From: Allokutzneria sp. NRRL B-24872
Lineage (GTDB): Bacteria; Actinomycetota; Actinomycetes; Mycobacteriales; Pseudonocardiaceae
NCBI RefSeq assembly: GCF_002155965.1
Contig: NZ_MUMH01000124.1
Location: 1 to 64,000, forward strand
DNA: 64,000 nt
Reading direction: 5' to 3'
The notes under the pieces are model-generated. The model did no database searches, was not told the DNA's origin, and saw only the letters and a program-made list of their open reading frames with translations. Made by a program: the position numbers and the translations under genes. Below are positions 49,802 to 57,470 of the stretch, in pieces (the first letter of the stretch is position 1; every line of letters starts with the position of its first letter).

Positions 49802-50884
49802 ATGCCTGGTTTGCCCACGCTCGGCCGCAAGGGCGGCCGCACAACTCGAAACGGTCGAGGGATGACTCCGATTCCGGTCCCGCTTTCGGCCTACGTGGTC
49901 GACTGCGGCGTGTACGTCGACGGCAAGCGCCTCCCCGGGCGGTGGACGCACCTCGCCGCGATCGAGGAGGTGCGCCAGCGGCAGAACGGCTTCGTCTGGA
50001 TCGGCCTGCACGAACCGGACGAGGAGCAGATCCAGAGCATCGCCGACACCTTCGGCCTGCACGAACTCGCCGTCGAGGACGCGGTGCACGCGCACCAGCG
50101 GCCGAAGCTCGAGCGCTACGACGACATGCTGTTCATGGTGCTCAAGACGGTGCGCTACGTGGCGCACGAGTCGCCGGAGACGGCCAACGAGATCGTCGAG
50201 AGCGGCGAGATCATGGTCTTCGTCGGCCGCGACTACGTGATCACCGTGCGGCACGGCAAGCACGCGGGGCTGGCGACGCTGCGGCACCTGCTGGAGGAGG
50301 ACCCGGAGAAGCTCGCGCTCGGGCCCGCCGCCGTGCTCTACCAGATCGCCGACCACGTGGTCGACCGCTACCTCGAGGTGACCAGCGCGGTCGAGGACGA
50401 CATCGACCAGATGGAGGTCGCCGTCTTCGACCCGCGCAGCGACGTCGACCCCGAGCAGATCTACCTGATGAAGCGCGAGGTCATGGAGCTGCGCAGGGCG
50501 GTCGGCCCGCTGGCCACCCCGCTGCGCAGGCTCGCGGAGGGCTACATCCCGCTGGTGCCGGAGCAGGTCCGCTCCTACTTCCGCGACGTCGACGACCACC
50601 TCACGACCGTGCACGACCGCGTCGTGGCCTTCGACGAGCTGCTGACCACGCTGATCGACGCGGTGCTCGCCAAGATCACGCTCCGGCAGAACAACGACAT
50701 GCGCAAGATCTCCGCGTGGGTCGCGATCATCTCGGTGCCGACCATGGTCGCCGGGATCTACGGCATGAACTTCGAGTTCATGCCGGAACTGAAGTGGGCC
50801 TTCGGGTACCCGATGGTCCTGTGCGTCATCGTCATCGCCTGCGTCGTGGTGTACCGGATCTTCCGGCGCAACCGCTGGCTCTAG
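49802..50884 (+). CDS. corA: CorA-family magnesium transporter
   Basis: 360 residues. A large N-terminal cytosolic alpha/beta domain and coiled helix, then two membrane segments near the end: KISAWVAIISVPTMVAGIYG carries the YGMNF filter motif (GMN), and the second is PMVLCVIVIACVVVYRIF. CorA pentamers import Mg2+ (Co2+, Ni2+). ATG 49802 follows GGGAG. It has a leader of about 250 bases holding a short ORF and a hairpin. Confidence 0.95.
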   Translation: MPGLPTLGRKGGRTTRNGRGMTPIPVPLSAYVVDCGVYVDGKRLPGRWTHLAAIEEVRQRQNGFVWIGLHEPDEEQIQSIADTFGLHELAVEDAVHAHQRPKLERYDDMLFMVLKTVRYVAHESPETANEIVESGEIMVFVGRDYVITVRHGKHAGLATLRHLLEEDPEKLALGPAAVLYQIADHVVDRYLEVTSAVEDDIDQMEVAVFDPRSDVDPEQIYLMKREVMELRRAVGPLATPLRRLAEGYIPLVPEQVRSYFRDVDDHLTTVHDRVVAFDELLTTLIDAVLAKITLRQNNDMRKISAWVAIISVPTMVAGIYGMNFEFMPELKWAFGYPMVLCVIVIACVVVYRIFRRNRWL

Positions 50885-50903
50885 TGCTGTTGGGAGGTTC
50901 CCC

Positions 50904-51299
50904 ATGCTCCGGATGCTGCGCAGCCTGCGCGCCTGGATCTTGGTCGTGGCAGTCGCCTGGATCGCCACCATCACCGTGCTGATCATGAGCAAACCCGAGG
51001 ACGGGGCTCCTTCGGCCGACGTCCTGGCCACGCAGATCGCCGACGCGCTGCGTGCCCAGGACGCCGACCGCCTTGCCCAGCTCGTGTCCTTGGACGAGGG
51101 CGGTGACGAGGTCGCGCGGGTGACCGTCGCCAACTTCGGCACCGTGGACACGCAGCTGATCACCTCGCACCTGGAACGGCTCAACGGCGTCCAGGTGGTC
51201 GTGGACTACGTGCGCCCCAACGGTGAACGCGGCGCGCTGCGGCTGTCAGCCGTGGTCAGCTCCGGGCGGTGGAAGGTCACCCCCGTCGCCACGCCCTGA
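50904..51299 (+). CDS. membrane-anchored protein, unknown
   Basis: 131 residues. One membrane segment (ILVVAVAWIATITVLIMS, about 12-29) followed by ADVLATQIADALRAQDADRL, then a beta-rich part VTVANFGTVDTQLITSHLER, resembling a small NTF2-like or lumazine-binding fold. It starts 19 bases after corA and is probably co-transcribed. Function unknown. Confidence 0.7.
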   Translation: MLRMLRSLRAWILVVAVAWIATITVLIMSKPEDGAPSADVLATQIADALRAQDADRLAQLVSLDEGGDEVARVTVANFGTVDTQLITSHLERLNGVQVVVDYVRPNGERGALRLSAVVSSGRWKVTPVATP

Positions 51300-51744
51300 A
51301 CGCTCTGGTGAGCACGGCCGCCGCGCCGTGCACCCCGCCGAGCGCGACGGGGAACCAGGCGAACGAGCCCACCCGTGCTTCCAGTGGAATCCCGTTGTCC
51401 CGCAAGCATTTCAACGCCCACAGCGAGTACGGCGCCACCACCAGCGGGGCGGTGACGAGCCCCGGCGTGTAGCGGCGCAGCAGCGCGGACTGGGCGAGGT
51501 GGGTCAGCGAGTGCAGGCCGAAGCCGGTCAGCACCGTCTGGAACAACGGCGACCGCCCACCCGTCCGCGCTCCCGACGCGGCGGCGGTCGCCACCACCAC
51601 CCCCATCAGCCCGATCGCCGTGCTGACGTGCGCCTGGTCCACCTCGGGCAGCCAGGTTCCGTTGTCGCGGGAGAACTCCGCCATCGTCAGCAGCTCTTCG
51701 GCGTCGTGCACGAGCCAGGCCGCGAGCAGACCCCAGGCCACCAC
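51277..51744 (-). CDS. HXXEE-family membrane protein
   Basis: About 155 residues. VHDAEE near the start is the HxxEE motif; further hydrophobic segments and a second histidine (LHSLTHLAQSALL) complete the family pattern. The natural start is uncertain: GTG 51744 is used because the upstream GTG (51765) lies within the palindromic operator. Divergent from a TetR gene. Role unknown, but the HxxEE, H and H residues suggest a metal site. Confidence 0.8.
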   Translation of the reverse strand: MVAWGLLAAWLVHDAEELLTMAEFSRDNGTWLPEVDQAHVSTAIGLMGVVVATAAASGARTGGRSPLFQTVLTGFGLHSLTHLAQSALLRRYTPGLVTAPLVVAPYSLWALKCLRDNGIPLEARVGSFAWFPVALGGVHGAAAVLTRAFRAWRRG

Positions 51745-51751
51745 TTTTACG

Positions 51752-51769
51752 TTACGTGACGTCACGTAA
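51752..51769. promoter_or_regulatory. perfect 18-bp palindrome TTACGTGACGTCACGTAA
   Basis: Full dyad symmetry (nine bases each side) in the gap between the divergent HXXEE and TetR genes, 32 bases before the TetR start. It is a textbook TetR-type operator position and is AT-richer than its surroundings. Confidence 0.85.
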
Positions 51770-51800
51770 TTTACGATAGCCGCGAGGAAGGGAGGCGTCC

Positions 51801-52370
51801 ATGCCCCGTGGCCGACCGCGCAGCTCAGCGGCCCAGGACGCGATCATCTCCGCGACGTTGTCGGTGCTCGTGGAGTCGGGCTTCGCCGGCCTGACCATCG
51901 AGGCCGTCGCGAGCAGGGCGGGCGTTGGCAGGCCCACGATCTACCGCCGCTGGGCGAGCCGGGAGGACCTCGTGGTGGACGCACTCGCCACGACCGTCCC
52001 CGTAGCGTCCACAGTGGACACAGGAGATCTGTTGGCGGACATAGCTTCCACGGTCCGCATCGCGATCAACGGCCTCGGCGGCTCAGAGCTGGGCGGAGCG
52101 GTCGTCGGGGTTCTCGCCGCATCGGCCGGAAACCCGCCGCTGGCCGCCGCCTTGGCCGAGCGCTACCTCGGTCCACGCCTCGGCGTCGTGTCAGAACTGA
52201 TCGCGCGCGGCATGGCGGCGGGGGTGCTGCGAACGGACCTGAGCCCGGAGGTGATCCGCGACCTGCTGCTCGGACCGCTGGTGTACCACTGGCTGGTGAC
52301 CGGCGCCCCGATGCCGGAATCCGACACCGAGGCCCTGTTCACCGCCGTCCTGACCACGCTCCGCGCCTGA
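51801..52370 (+). CDS. TetR-family regulator
   Basis: 189 residues. HTH LTIEAVASRAGVGRPTIYRR near 33-52 (RPTIYRRW is the classic TetR recognition helix). The C-terminal domain is the TetR_C_11-like helical bundle. ATG 51801 follows GGAGG. Probably represses the HXXEE gene and itself through the 18-bp palindrome. Confidence 0.92.
   Translation: MPRGRPRSSAAQDAIISATLSVLVESGFAGLTIEAVASRAGVGRPTIYRRWASREDLVVDALATTVPVASTVDTGDLLADIASTVRIAINGLGGSELGGAVVGVLAASAGNPPLAAALAERYLGPRLGVVSELIARGMAAGVLRTDLSPEVIRDLLLGPLVYHWLVTGAPMPESDTEALFTAVLTTLRA
52007..52019. repeat. 13-bp palindrome GTCCACAGTGGAC (copy 4)
   Basis: Inside the TetR gene, encoding Ser-Thr-Val-Asp. Confidence 0.8.
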
Positions 52371-52376
52371 GCGGAG

Positions 52377-52769
52377 TCACCTCGGCGACGCCACAGGGAG
52401 TCCTGCCGCGCGCGCGTGCTCGGCAAGCCGCTTGTCGTAGGTGATGAACTCGGTCAACGGCTGGGCGAGTTCGATGGCGGTTGCCAAGTGGAGGGCGTCG
52501 AGCGAGCGCAGGTGCTGACCGGGCAGACGTCTGGCCTCAGCGACGATCACGCCCAGCGGGAATCGGATGAAACCCGCCAGGATCTGATCAGCGAGCATGT
52601 GCTGATCCTCATCCGCCTCAAGTCTGATCAACGCGCGATGGATCTCAACCTCGCTCAGCTCCGAGGTCGCAAGAGGCTCGGTGAACACCTGCAGGTGTTC
52701 GGCCAGTGCTACCGACCCATCCTCCACGAGTACAAGTTTGATCAACGCGCACGCGTCGAGATAGATCAC
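52377..52769 (-). CDS. VapC-type PIN-domain toxin
   Basis: 130 residues. PIN acidic residues: D5 in MIYLDACALIKL, E40/E42 in SELSEVEIHR, D91 in SLDALHLATAI and D112 in ITYDKRLAEHA. These coordinate Mg2+ for ribonuclease action. ATG 52769 overlaps the antitoxin stop as ATGA. Complete toxin of the VapBC type. Confidence 0.93.
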   Translation of the reverse strand: MIYLDACALIKLVLVEDGSVALAEHLQVFTEPLATSELSEVEIHRALIRLEADEDQHMLADQILAGFIRFPLGVIVAEARRLPGQHLRSLDALHLATAIELAQPLTEFITYDKRLAEHARAAGLPVASPR

Positions 52770-53089
52770 CTGTCGCCGCTCTCCTCACGGTCGGCCAGGA
52801 TCGCCGCTGAACCCGACAGTCCCGTCGACGTGGCCCGTGCGGGCAACGAGCGCAGCAGAGCGCGGAGCCGAGTCTGCCCCTCGCGCCAGTCCTGCCGCAC
52901 GTGGCCAGCCGCAGCCAACTCGTCGAGCCAGACCTCATCAGGATCAGGGGGGCTGATGATGCCGATCAGCTTCCCGTTCCTGGTGATCCCAATGCGTTTA
53001 CCAGCCTCCACCAGCTTCAACACGCTGGTCGTCTCGTGGGTGAGCCGACTCACGGTCACCCGCTCCGGTGGTGGGTTCGGCGTCGCCAT
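52766..53089 (-). CDS. Phd/YefM-type antitoxin of VapC
   Basis: 107 residues. The N-terminal ribbon VTVSRLTHETTSVLKLVEAG then KRIGITRNGKLIGIISPP is the Phd/YefM DNA-binding fold; the C-terminal part would wrap the toxin. ATG 53089. The pair is transcribed from the -10/inverted repeat region upstream. Its second half is longer than typical, with an Arg-rich extension. Confidence 0.88.
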   Translation of the reverse strand: MATPNPPPERVTVSRLTHETTSVLKLVEAGKRIGITRNGKLIGIISPPDPDEVWLDELAAAGHVRQDWREGQTRLRALLRSLPARATSTGLSGSAAILADREESGDR

Positions 53090-53116
53090 CGGTCCCCCAT
53101 CCCTTCGGTTCCACCT

Positions 53117-53164
53117 ATCTTACCCCGGCATTCCACAGTCTCCGCGAGATAGTGGAATGCCGGG
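53117..53164 (-). promoter_or_regulatory. candidate toxin-antitoxin promoter and operator
   Basis: Minus strand: CCCGGCATTCCAC and GTGGAATGCCGGG (53124-53136, 53152-53164) form a perfect 13-bp inverted repeat with a 15-base spacer, next to TAAGAT (53117-53122, fits TANNNT). No U-tract follows, so an operator is favoured over a terminator; it could also serve the lipoprotein gene's 3' end. Confidence 0.6.
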
Positions 53165-53189
53165 TGGCCGATGGTGGAACGACCTGGGA

Positions 53190-53807
53190 TCAGAAGGGCC
53201 ACTCCCAGCCACCGCTGGTGTCCAAGCCCGTAGGCCGGAACGTGATCACACCGGAGGTGCTCCGGGTGTCCAGCACCAGCTTGCCGACGTACTTCGATCC
53301 CGCTGCGAGATCTCCCACGGGTAGTTGCTCGGAGTCCTTGAGGCACGAGTACGTGGCTGCGGTGGCCACGTTGGCCTCCGTGAGCCCGTCCTGCCCAACG
53401 ACCGCGAACGAGTGCGGGTTGAACATGCCGCCCATCGCAGGCTCCATGTCCGCACTGGTCTGAATCGTCCAGCTCAACACGACCAGGTGCCCGTTCTCGC
53501 TGCGGCTGGCGTACTTCGCCGAGCACTTCGCGTCGACCTGGATCGCGTCGAGCGTGAACTTGACCTGGGAGGAGTCGATCGAGCCCGTTCCGCCGAATCC
53601 CGCGATCTCGCCGATCTTCTTCTGGATGAGACCCCGAGCAGATCGGGGCTTCGTCGTCGTGGTGGGCAGCGCCGTGGACGCGGGCGGCGCCGTGGTGCCC
53701 ACCGCTGCCCCGGGCGCTGCCTGCGGCGGAGCAGCAGACTCCGCACAACCGCTCAGGAGGCTCGCAGTGGCAACGCACGCCACAAGGGCGATTTGAATCC
53801 TGGTCAT
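53190..53807 (-). CDS. lipoprotein, unknown
   Basis: 205 residues. Signal peptide with lipobox LLSGC (Cys near 21), then an Ala/Pro/Thr-rich linker to about residue 55 and a beta-rich domain containing IDSSQVKFTLDAIQVDAKC and VVLSWTIQTSADMEP. Resembles DUF4352-type surface lipoproteins. ATG 53807. No function inferable. Confidence 0.8.
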   Translation of the reverse strand: MTRIQIALVACVATASLLSGCAESAAPPQAAPGAAVGTTAPPASTALPTTTTKPRSARGLIQKKIGEIAGFGGTGSIDSSQVKFTLDAIQVDAKCSAKYASRSENGHLVVLSWTIQTSADMEPAMGGMFNPHSFAVVGQDGLTEANVATAATYSCLKDSEQLPVGDLAAGSKYVGKLVLDTRSTSGVITFRPTGLDTSGGWEWPF

Positions 53808-53859
53808 CGCTCGGCCGCCTCTGAGTCGCCGAGCAGACTGGCCGCGCTGGAACGCCCGG

Positions 53860-53994
53860 TCAGGCGGAGTGCGCGTGCTCGCGTGCCGGGGTCTCGGCGT
53901 GGCCGGCGAACAGGCCGATGACAGCGCCCATCACCGCACGGAGGAGGAAGCTCGCCGTGCGCGGAGTGGTGGTCGTGGTCCCGTTGGGGGTCAT
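53860..53994 (-). CDS. possible 44-residue peptide
   Basis: MTPNGTTTTTPRTASFLLRA then VMGAVIGLFAGHAE: a Thr-rich start, one short hydrophobic segment and a His-rich end. GC3 is typical of coding sequence but the ribosome site is poor. A real small protein is possible. Confidence 0.35.
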   Translation of the reverse strand: MTPNGTTTTTPRTASFLLRAVMGAVIGLFAGHAETPAREHAHSA

Positions 53995-54165
53995 CGCTGT
54001 GTGCCTTGTCTGCTCGTTCGTGGGTGCCGATGCGATCATCGGCCTACCCGGTTCTCGCGGCGCCAAACCCGGTCGTTAACAGCTCGAACGCGGCTTCATC
54101 CGGTCAGGCGTGAATCTGATTGTGCTGGTAACGAAGCCGGTTCCGCGAACGAATTTCCCTGCCAA

Positions 54166-54178
54166 GTCCACTGTGGAC
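54166..54178. repeat. 13-bp palindrome GTCCACTGTGGAC (copy 5)
   Basis: The only intergenic exact copy, 8 bases past the MgtC-family stop codon, where it could act in termination. Confidence 0.8.
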
Positions 54179-54186
54179 AATGATCT

Positions 54187-54885
54187 TCAGTCCTCCGTGG
54201 GGTGTGTCACGAGTCTCCAGCTGACCGAGCTGACGCCCGGGCGCAGGCTCAGCGCGCTGACCGCGCGCTCCAGCTTCCCGCCGCCCACGCCCCTGCCGAG
54301 CACCCGCGCGGTCACCTCGACGCGGTCGGACGCGAGGTCCGCGCTGGTCAGGGCGCGCAGGTGGAAGCCGCCTTCGGCGATGGAGCTGACGACGAGCGCG
54401 CGGACGTGGGCCTCGTCGGCGTCGCGGCAGACGGCGCGCAGGTCGTAGTCGGTCTCAGCGACGGCGGGGTCGCTGGCGCGCCCGTCGACGAGTCGGCCGA
54501 GGGGGCGCAGGCCCACGTTGGCGATGACGATCACCACGGCTCCGGCCGCGGCGACGCCGTAGTGACCTCCGCCGCACATCAGGCCGACCCCGGCGGTGCC
54601 CCAGATGGTGGCGGCGGTGTTGATGCCGCGCAGGTTGCCGCCGTCGCGGATGATCACCCCGGCGCCGAGGAAGCCGACCCCGGAGACGATGTAGGAAGCG
54701 ATCCGGGTCGTGCTGCCGCCGTCCGGGGTGAGCACGCTGAACAGCTCGAACAGCGCGGCGCCCACGCAGACGAGCGCGTTGGTGCGCAGTCCGGCCGTGC
54801 GCGCCCGCCACTGCCGCTCAAGCCCGACGAGCGCGCCGAACACCGCCGCGCACAGCAGGCGCAGCCCGATCTCCCACCAGGTCAT
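54187..54885 (-). CDS. MgtC/SapB-family membrane protein
   Basis: 232 residues. Four to five membrane segments in the first 130 residues with the family motifs GALVGLERQWR, GLRTNALVCVGAAL, and IVSGVGFLGAGVIIRDGGNL then RGINTAATIW; the C-terminal ~90 residues form an ACT-like cytosolic domain (YDLRAVCRDADEAHVRALVV). MgtC proteins support growth in low Mg2+ and inhibit F1Fo ATP synthase in pathogens. ATG 54885 follows GAGGAG. A leader of about 200 bases with a short ORF precedes it. Confidence 0.93.
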   Translation of the reverse strand: MTWWEIGLRLLCAAVFGALVGLERQWRARTAGLRTNALVCVGAALFELFSVLTPDGGSTTRIASYIVSGVGFLGAGVIIRDGGNLRGINTAATIWGTAGVGLMCGGGHYGVAAAGAVVIVIANVGLRPLGRLVDGRASDPAVAETDYDLRAVCRDADEAHVRALVVSSIAEGGFHLRALTSADLASDRVEVTARVLGRGVGGGKLERAVSALSLRPGVSSVSWRLVTHPTED

Positions 54886-55034
54886 GGGGTACTCCTCACA
54901 GCATTGCGCGGATCTCCGCGCAGAAAGAATTGCCGCAGCCAGCACTCAATGTCTGGCGCGGTGATGGCGTTCTTCTCATTCGGCGCACCGGGGCCACCAC
55001 ATGGCCTGCCAGCAGCGCGAACGCGTCAAAGAAA

Positions 55035-55110
55035 AGGGCGTTTGGTCAGCCCTGGCGCTTACTGGGGGGATCGCACGGATTCAGACTCACGGCGATCACC
55101 TCCCCAGCGC
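55035..55110 (-). promoter_or_regulatory. structured leader of the MgtC-family gene
   Basis: Minus strand: GCGCTGGGG (55102-55110) can pair with CCCCAG and the GCGC that follows (about 55055-55066), and GATCGC pairs with GCGATC inside; this long hairpin would bury the leader ORF's GGAGG and start. Beyond it AGGGC (55049-55053) and GCCCT (55035-55039) form a 5-bp stem with a nine-base loop, then TTTCTTTG: a terminator-like hairpin holding the ORF stop in its loop. Mutually exclusive folding is inferred. Confidence 0.55.
55046..55090 (-). CDS. leader peptide ORF (14 codons) of the MgtC-family gene
   Basis: GTG 55090 is eight bases after GGAGG. The peptide MSLNPCDPPSKRQG has Asn-Pro-Cys and Asp-Pro-Pro-Ser-Lys-Arg, with proline codons clustered; the TGA (55046-55048) lies in the loop of a terminator-like hairpin, 160 bases before the MgtC-family start. 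Leader ORFs rich in proline (mgtP) precede mgtC in Salmonella. Role as an Mg2+- or proline-tRNA-sensing switch is inferred. Confidence 0.6.
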   Translation of the reverse strand: MSLNPCDPPSKRQG

Positions 55111-55168
55111 GCAGCACACATTCGAACGCACGAAAGGCTACTCCCGCGCTTCGCGGAAAAGGAACCCC

Positions 55169-56254
55169 TCAGATCCAGTGACGCTCGTCCCAGGTGAACG
55201 GGTCGCCGTGGCCGACGCCCGTGCCCAGGTGCAGCGAGATCCCCGCTGGCCACAGCCTCAGCAGCAGGTCGAAGTGGTACGGGTCGGCCGGGTCGTTGGC
55301 TCGGCGCGGCTCGAAGACCAGCAGCGCGAGCGGCGCGTCCTTAGTCGCCTTCGCCGCCGCGGCAGCGACCACGGCCCTGCCGCGAGCGCGTTCCCTCGGC
55401 GGCGCGTACTGCCACACCACCGAGTGCCACACGACCGTGACCACACCGGTGACGTCCTTGGCGAGCTGGGTGCGCAACCACTCCGAGCCCTCGGCGCGGT
55501 GCACCGGCACGGGGTCGGCCGTGGCGAGGTCGATCGCGCCCTGCAGGCGCTGGTAGCGGTCCACCTGGTCCGGCCACACGAAGGAGGACAGGTGCCTGCG
55601 GCCGTCCTCGGTCGTCGCGTCGACCGGGTTCATGTCGCAGGCGGCGCGGTCGGCCACCGTGAGCGGGACGGCGAGGTCCGCGCGCGGGCGCCCGCTCCAG
55701 GAGAGGTCGAGCTGCACGGGGCTCTCGTCGTCACCGAAGCTCGTGCCGTCGTCGAGGCGGTAGCCGAAGCGGTGCGGGCGCAGGTTCAGCCCACCGCTCG
55801 CGCCGATCTCCAGCAGCCGCACGGGGAACGGTGTGTCCAGGCCCGCGTGCTCGGCGGCGCGCTCCGCCGCGACCAGCAGGCCGCCGTAGAGGGCCGCGCT
55901 GCGTGCGGGCTCGTTGGTCTGCACGGCGTTCGCGCGGATCATCGCGCGCAGCATGTCGGCGTGCTCGTCCAGCACCGGCTCGGCGTCGGCCCAGAGGCGG
56001 TCGCTCTCCAGGTGCCCACCGACCGTGGGGTAGTGCTTGGCGAGGCCGGGGGCCTTGCCCTCAAGGACGAGCCGGTGAACGGAACCGGCGAACCGAAGAC
56101 CGGGGACGGTGCCACCGCGGTCCAGTTCACTGCCCGCCATCACCTTCCGGGTCACGCCGCCGGCAGCGAGGTCGTCTGCCGCCGCGCGCAACAGGGTGGC
56201 GTTGAGCGGGCTGTGGGACTGGCAACCGCGGGCCGCATCTCGAAACAGCTCCAC
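55169..56254 (-). CDS. DUF2332 protein, copy 2
   Basis: About 361 residues. RDAARGCQSHSPLNATLLRA, KHYPTVGGHLESDRLW, QTNEPARSAALYGGL and LLEIGASGGLNLRPHRFGYR follow the same pattern as copy 1, but identity looks moderate. Start uncertain: GTG 56254 chosen, GTG 56296 also in frame. Lies upstream of the MgtC-family leader on the same strand. Possible methyltransferase-like fold; no function known. Confidence 0.85.
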   Translation of the reverse strand: MELFRDAARGCQSHSPLNATLLRAAADDLAAGGVTRKVMAGSELDRGGTVPGLRFAGSVHRLVLEGKAPGLAKHYPTVGGHLESDRLWADAEPVLDEHADMLRAMIRANAVQTNEPARSAALYGGLLVAAERAAEHAGLDTPFPVRLLEIGASGGLNLRPHRFGYRLDDGTSFGDDESPVQLDLSWSGRPRADLAVPLTVADRAACDMNPVDATTEDGRRHLSSFVWPDQVDRYQRLQGAIDLATADPVPVHRAEGSEWLRTQLAKDVTGVVTVVWHSVVWQYAPPRERARGRAVVAAAAAKATKDAPLALLVFEPRRANDPADPYHFDLLLRLWPAGISLHLGTGVGHGDPFTWDERHWI

Positions 56255-56473
56255 GAGCACCTTCGGAACGGTAGTCCGACGATGGGGTGAAAGCACGCCC
56301 CGGTTCCCCGATTCACTCGGCTGCGAGCAAGCTTTACCAGGCGTTCACGCACCGTCGACCCGCGACAACGTTGGCCCGGCGAAACCCAGGCGCCACAAGG
56401 GCGTTTGCCGTCACGTTCGGGCCAGGCGCGGTGGTGAACCGCGCCCCGCCCGGACACGAGCCGTAGTTGGTGC

Positions 56474-57391
56474 TCAGAACCTGGGTACGGCGACGGCGTT
56501 GTAGGTGACGGTCGGGCCGGGCTCGGTGCCGAAGCGCGCGTTCGGCAGGTAGAGGCGGTCACCGAAGGCGGCGACGGTGGTGGGGACGTCGAAGCGCGGA
56601 TCGGTGATCTTCTTGTGCAGAGCGCCCTTCGTGCCCGCGTGGTCCAGACGCAACGCGGTCAAGGTGTTGAGGCGGTTCTGCACCACGTACAGAACGTGCC
56701 CCTGCCGCAGCATGCCGTCGCCGTTGGTCAGCACGACATCGCCGAGGTCGACGGCGGCGGCCTTGCCGGAGCGCGGGTCGACGCGGAAGAGCTTGCCGGA
56801 GCCGCTGTTGACCACGAGCAGGCTCCTGCCGTCGGGCGCGGTCTCGATGCCGTTGGCGTTCAAGCCCTCCGACTGCACCCACTCACCGCCGAGCGGGACG
56901 CTCTCGGCCTTCGCGGGCAGTTGACCGCCACGGCCGAGGGGGAGCTTGTAGAGCAAGGGCTTCCGCGAGTCGGTGAAGTACGCGGCGTCCCCGGTCAGCA
57001 CGACGTCGTTCACGAACGCGCCGCCGAGGGCGTAGCTCGCGAGGACCTTGCCGGAGCGCGAGTCGATCACGCGCGCGTCGCCCTCGGCGCCACCGGAGAC
57101 GAACAGCCGACCGCGCTTGTCGATCTTGAGACCGACGGCGGGGGTGCCGGTGGCGGGGCTGACCTCCGAGCCGCGACCCGTGCGGAGGTCGATCCTGCGC
57201 ACCGAGCCGTCCCTGAGTGAGCCGAAGTACGCCGTCGCGCCGCTGATCGCGATGCCCTCGGGCTGGAAGTGGTTGGGGAGCTGGAGCGTCGTCGGGAAGG
57301 CGGGGGCCCGCTCGGCCTGCGCGGGAACCGCTAGCACCGCGGCAAGGCCGATGGCGGCGACCCCGGCCGCGAACGCGCGTCGACTCGTCAT
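56474..57391 (-). CDS. secreted NHL/SMP-30-like beta-propeller
   Basis: 305 residues. Signal peptide MTSRRAFAAGVAAIGLAAVL with probable cleavage at AQA. Repeats such as PEGIAISGATAYFGSLRDG, FVNDVVLTGDAAYFTDS and NANGIETAPDGRSLLVVNSG form a six-bladed SMP-30/gluconolactonase-type propeller. Some family members bind Ca2+ or act as lactonases. Monocistronic by appearance. Substrate unknown. Confidence 0.85.
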   Translation of the reverse strand: MTSRRAFAAGVAAIGLAAVLAVPAQAERAPAFPTTLQLPNHFQPEGIAISGATAYFGSLRDGSVRRIDLRTGRGSEVSPATGTPAVGLKIDKRGRLFVSGGAEGDARVIDSRSGKVLASYALGGAFVNDVVLTGDAAYFTDSRKPLLYKLPLGRGGQLPAKAESVPLGGEWVQSEGLNANGIETAPDGRSLLVVNSGSGKLFRVDPRSGKAAAVDLGDVVLTNGDGMLRQGHVLYVVQNRLNTLTALRLDHAGTKGALHKKITDPRFDVPTTVAAFGDRLYLPNARFGTEPGPTVTYNAVAVPRF

Positions 57392-57470
57392 TTCTTCACG
57401 TTAAGGATCGCCGTGTGAGATGTGAGTTGCGTCAAGGCGGAGTGCTCCGTTCGGCCCTAGGCTCTGCGGC

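Noticed and set aside
52766..53089. Antitoxin considered as an unrelated small DNA-binding protein
   Set aside because: Its ATGA overlap with a complete PIN toxin and the Phd-type N-terminus make the antitoxin call stronger.
54886..55168. M-box or other known riboswitch before the MgtC-family gene
   Set aside because: No match to remembered M-box or c-di-AMP conserved cores; a leader ORF with alternative hairpins explains the region better. A covariance-model search would decide.
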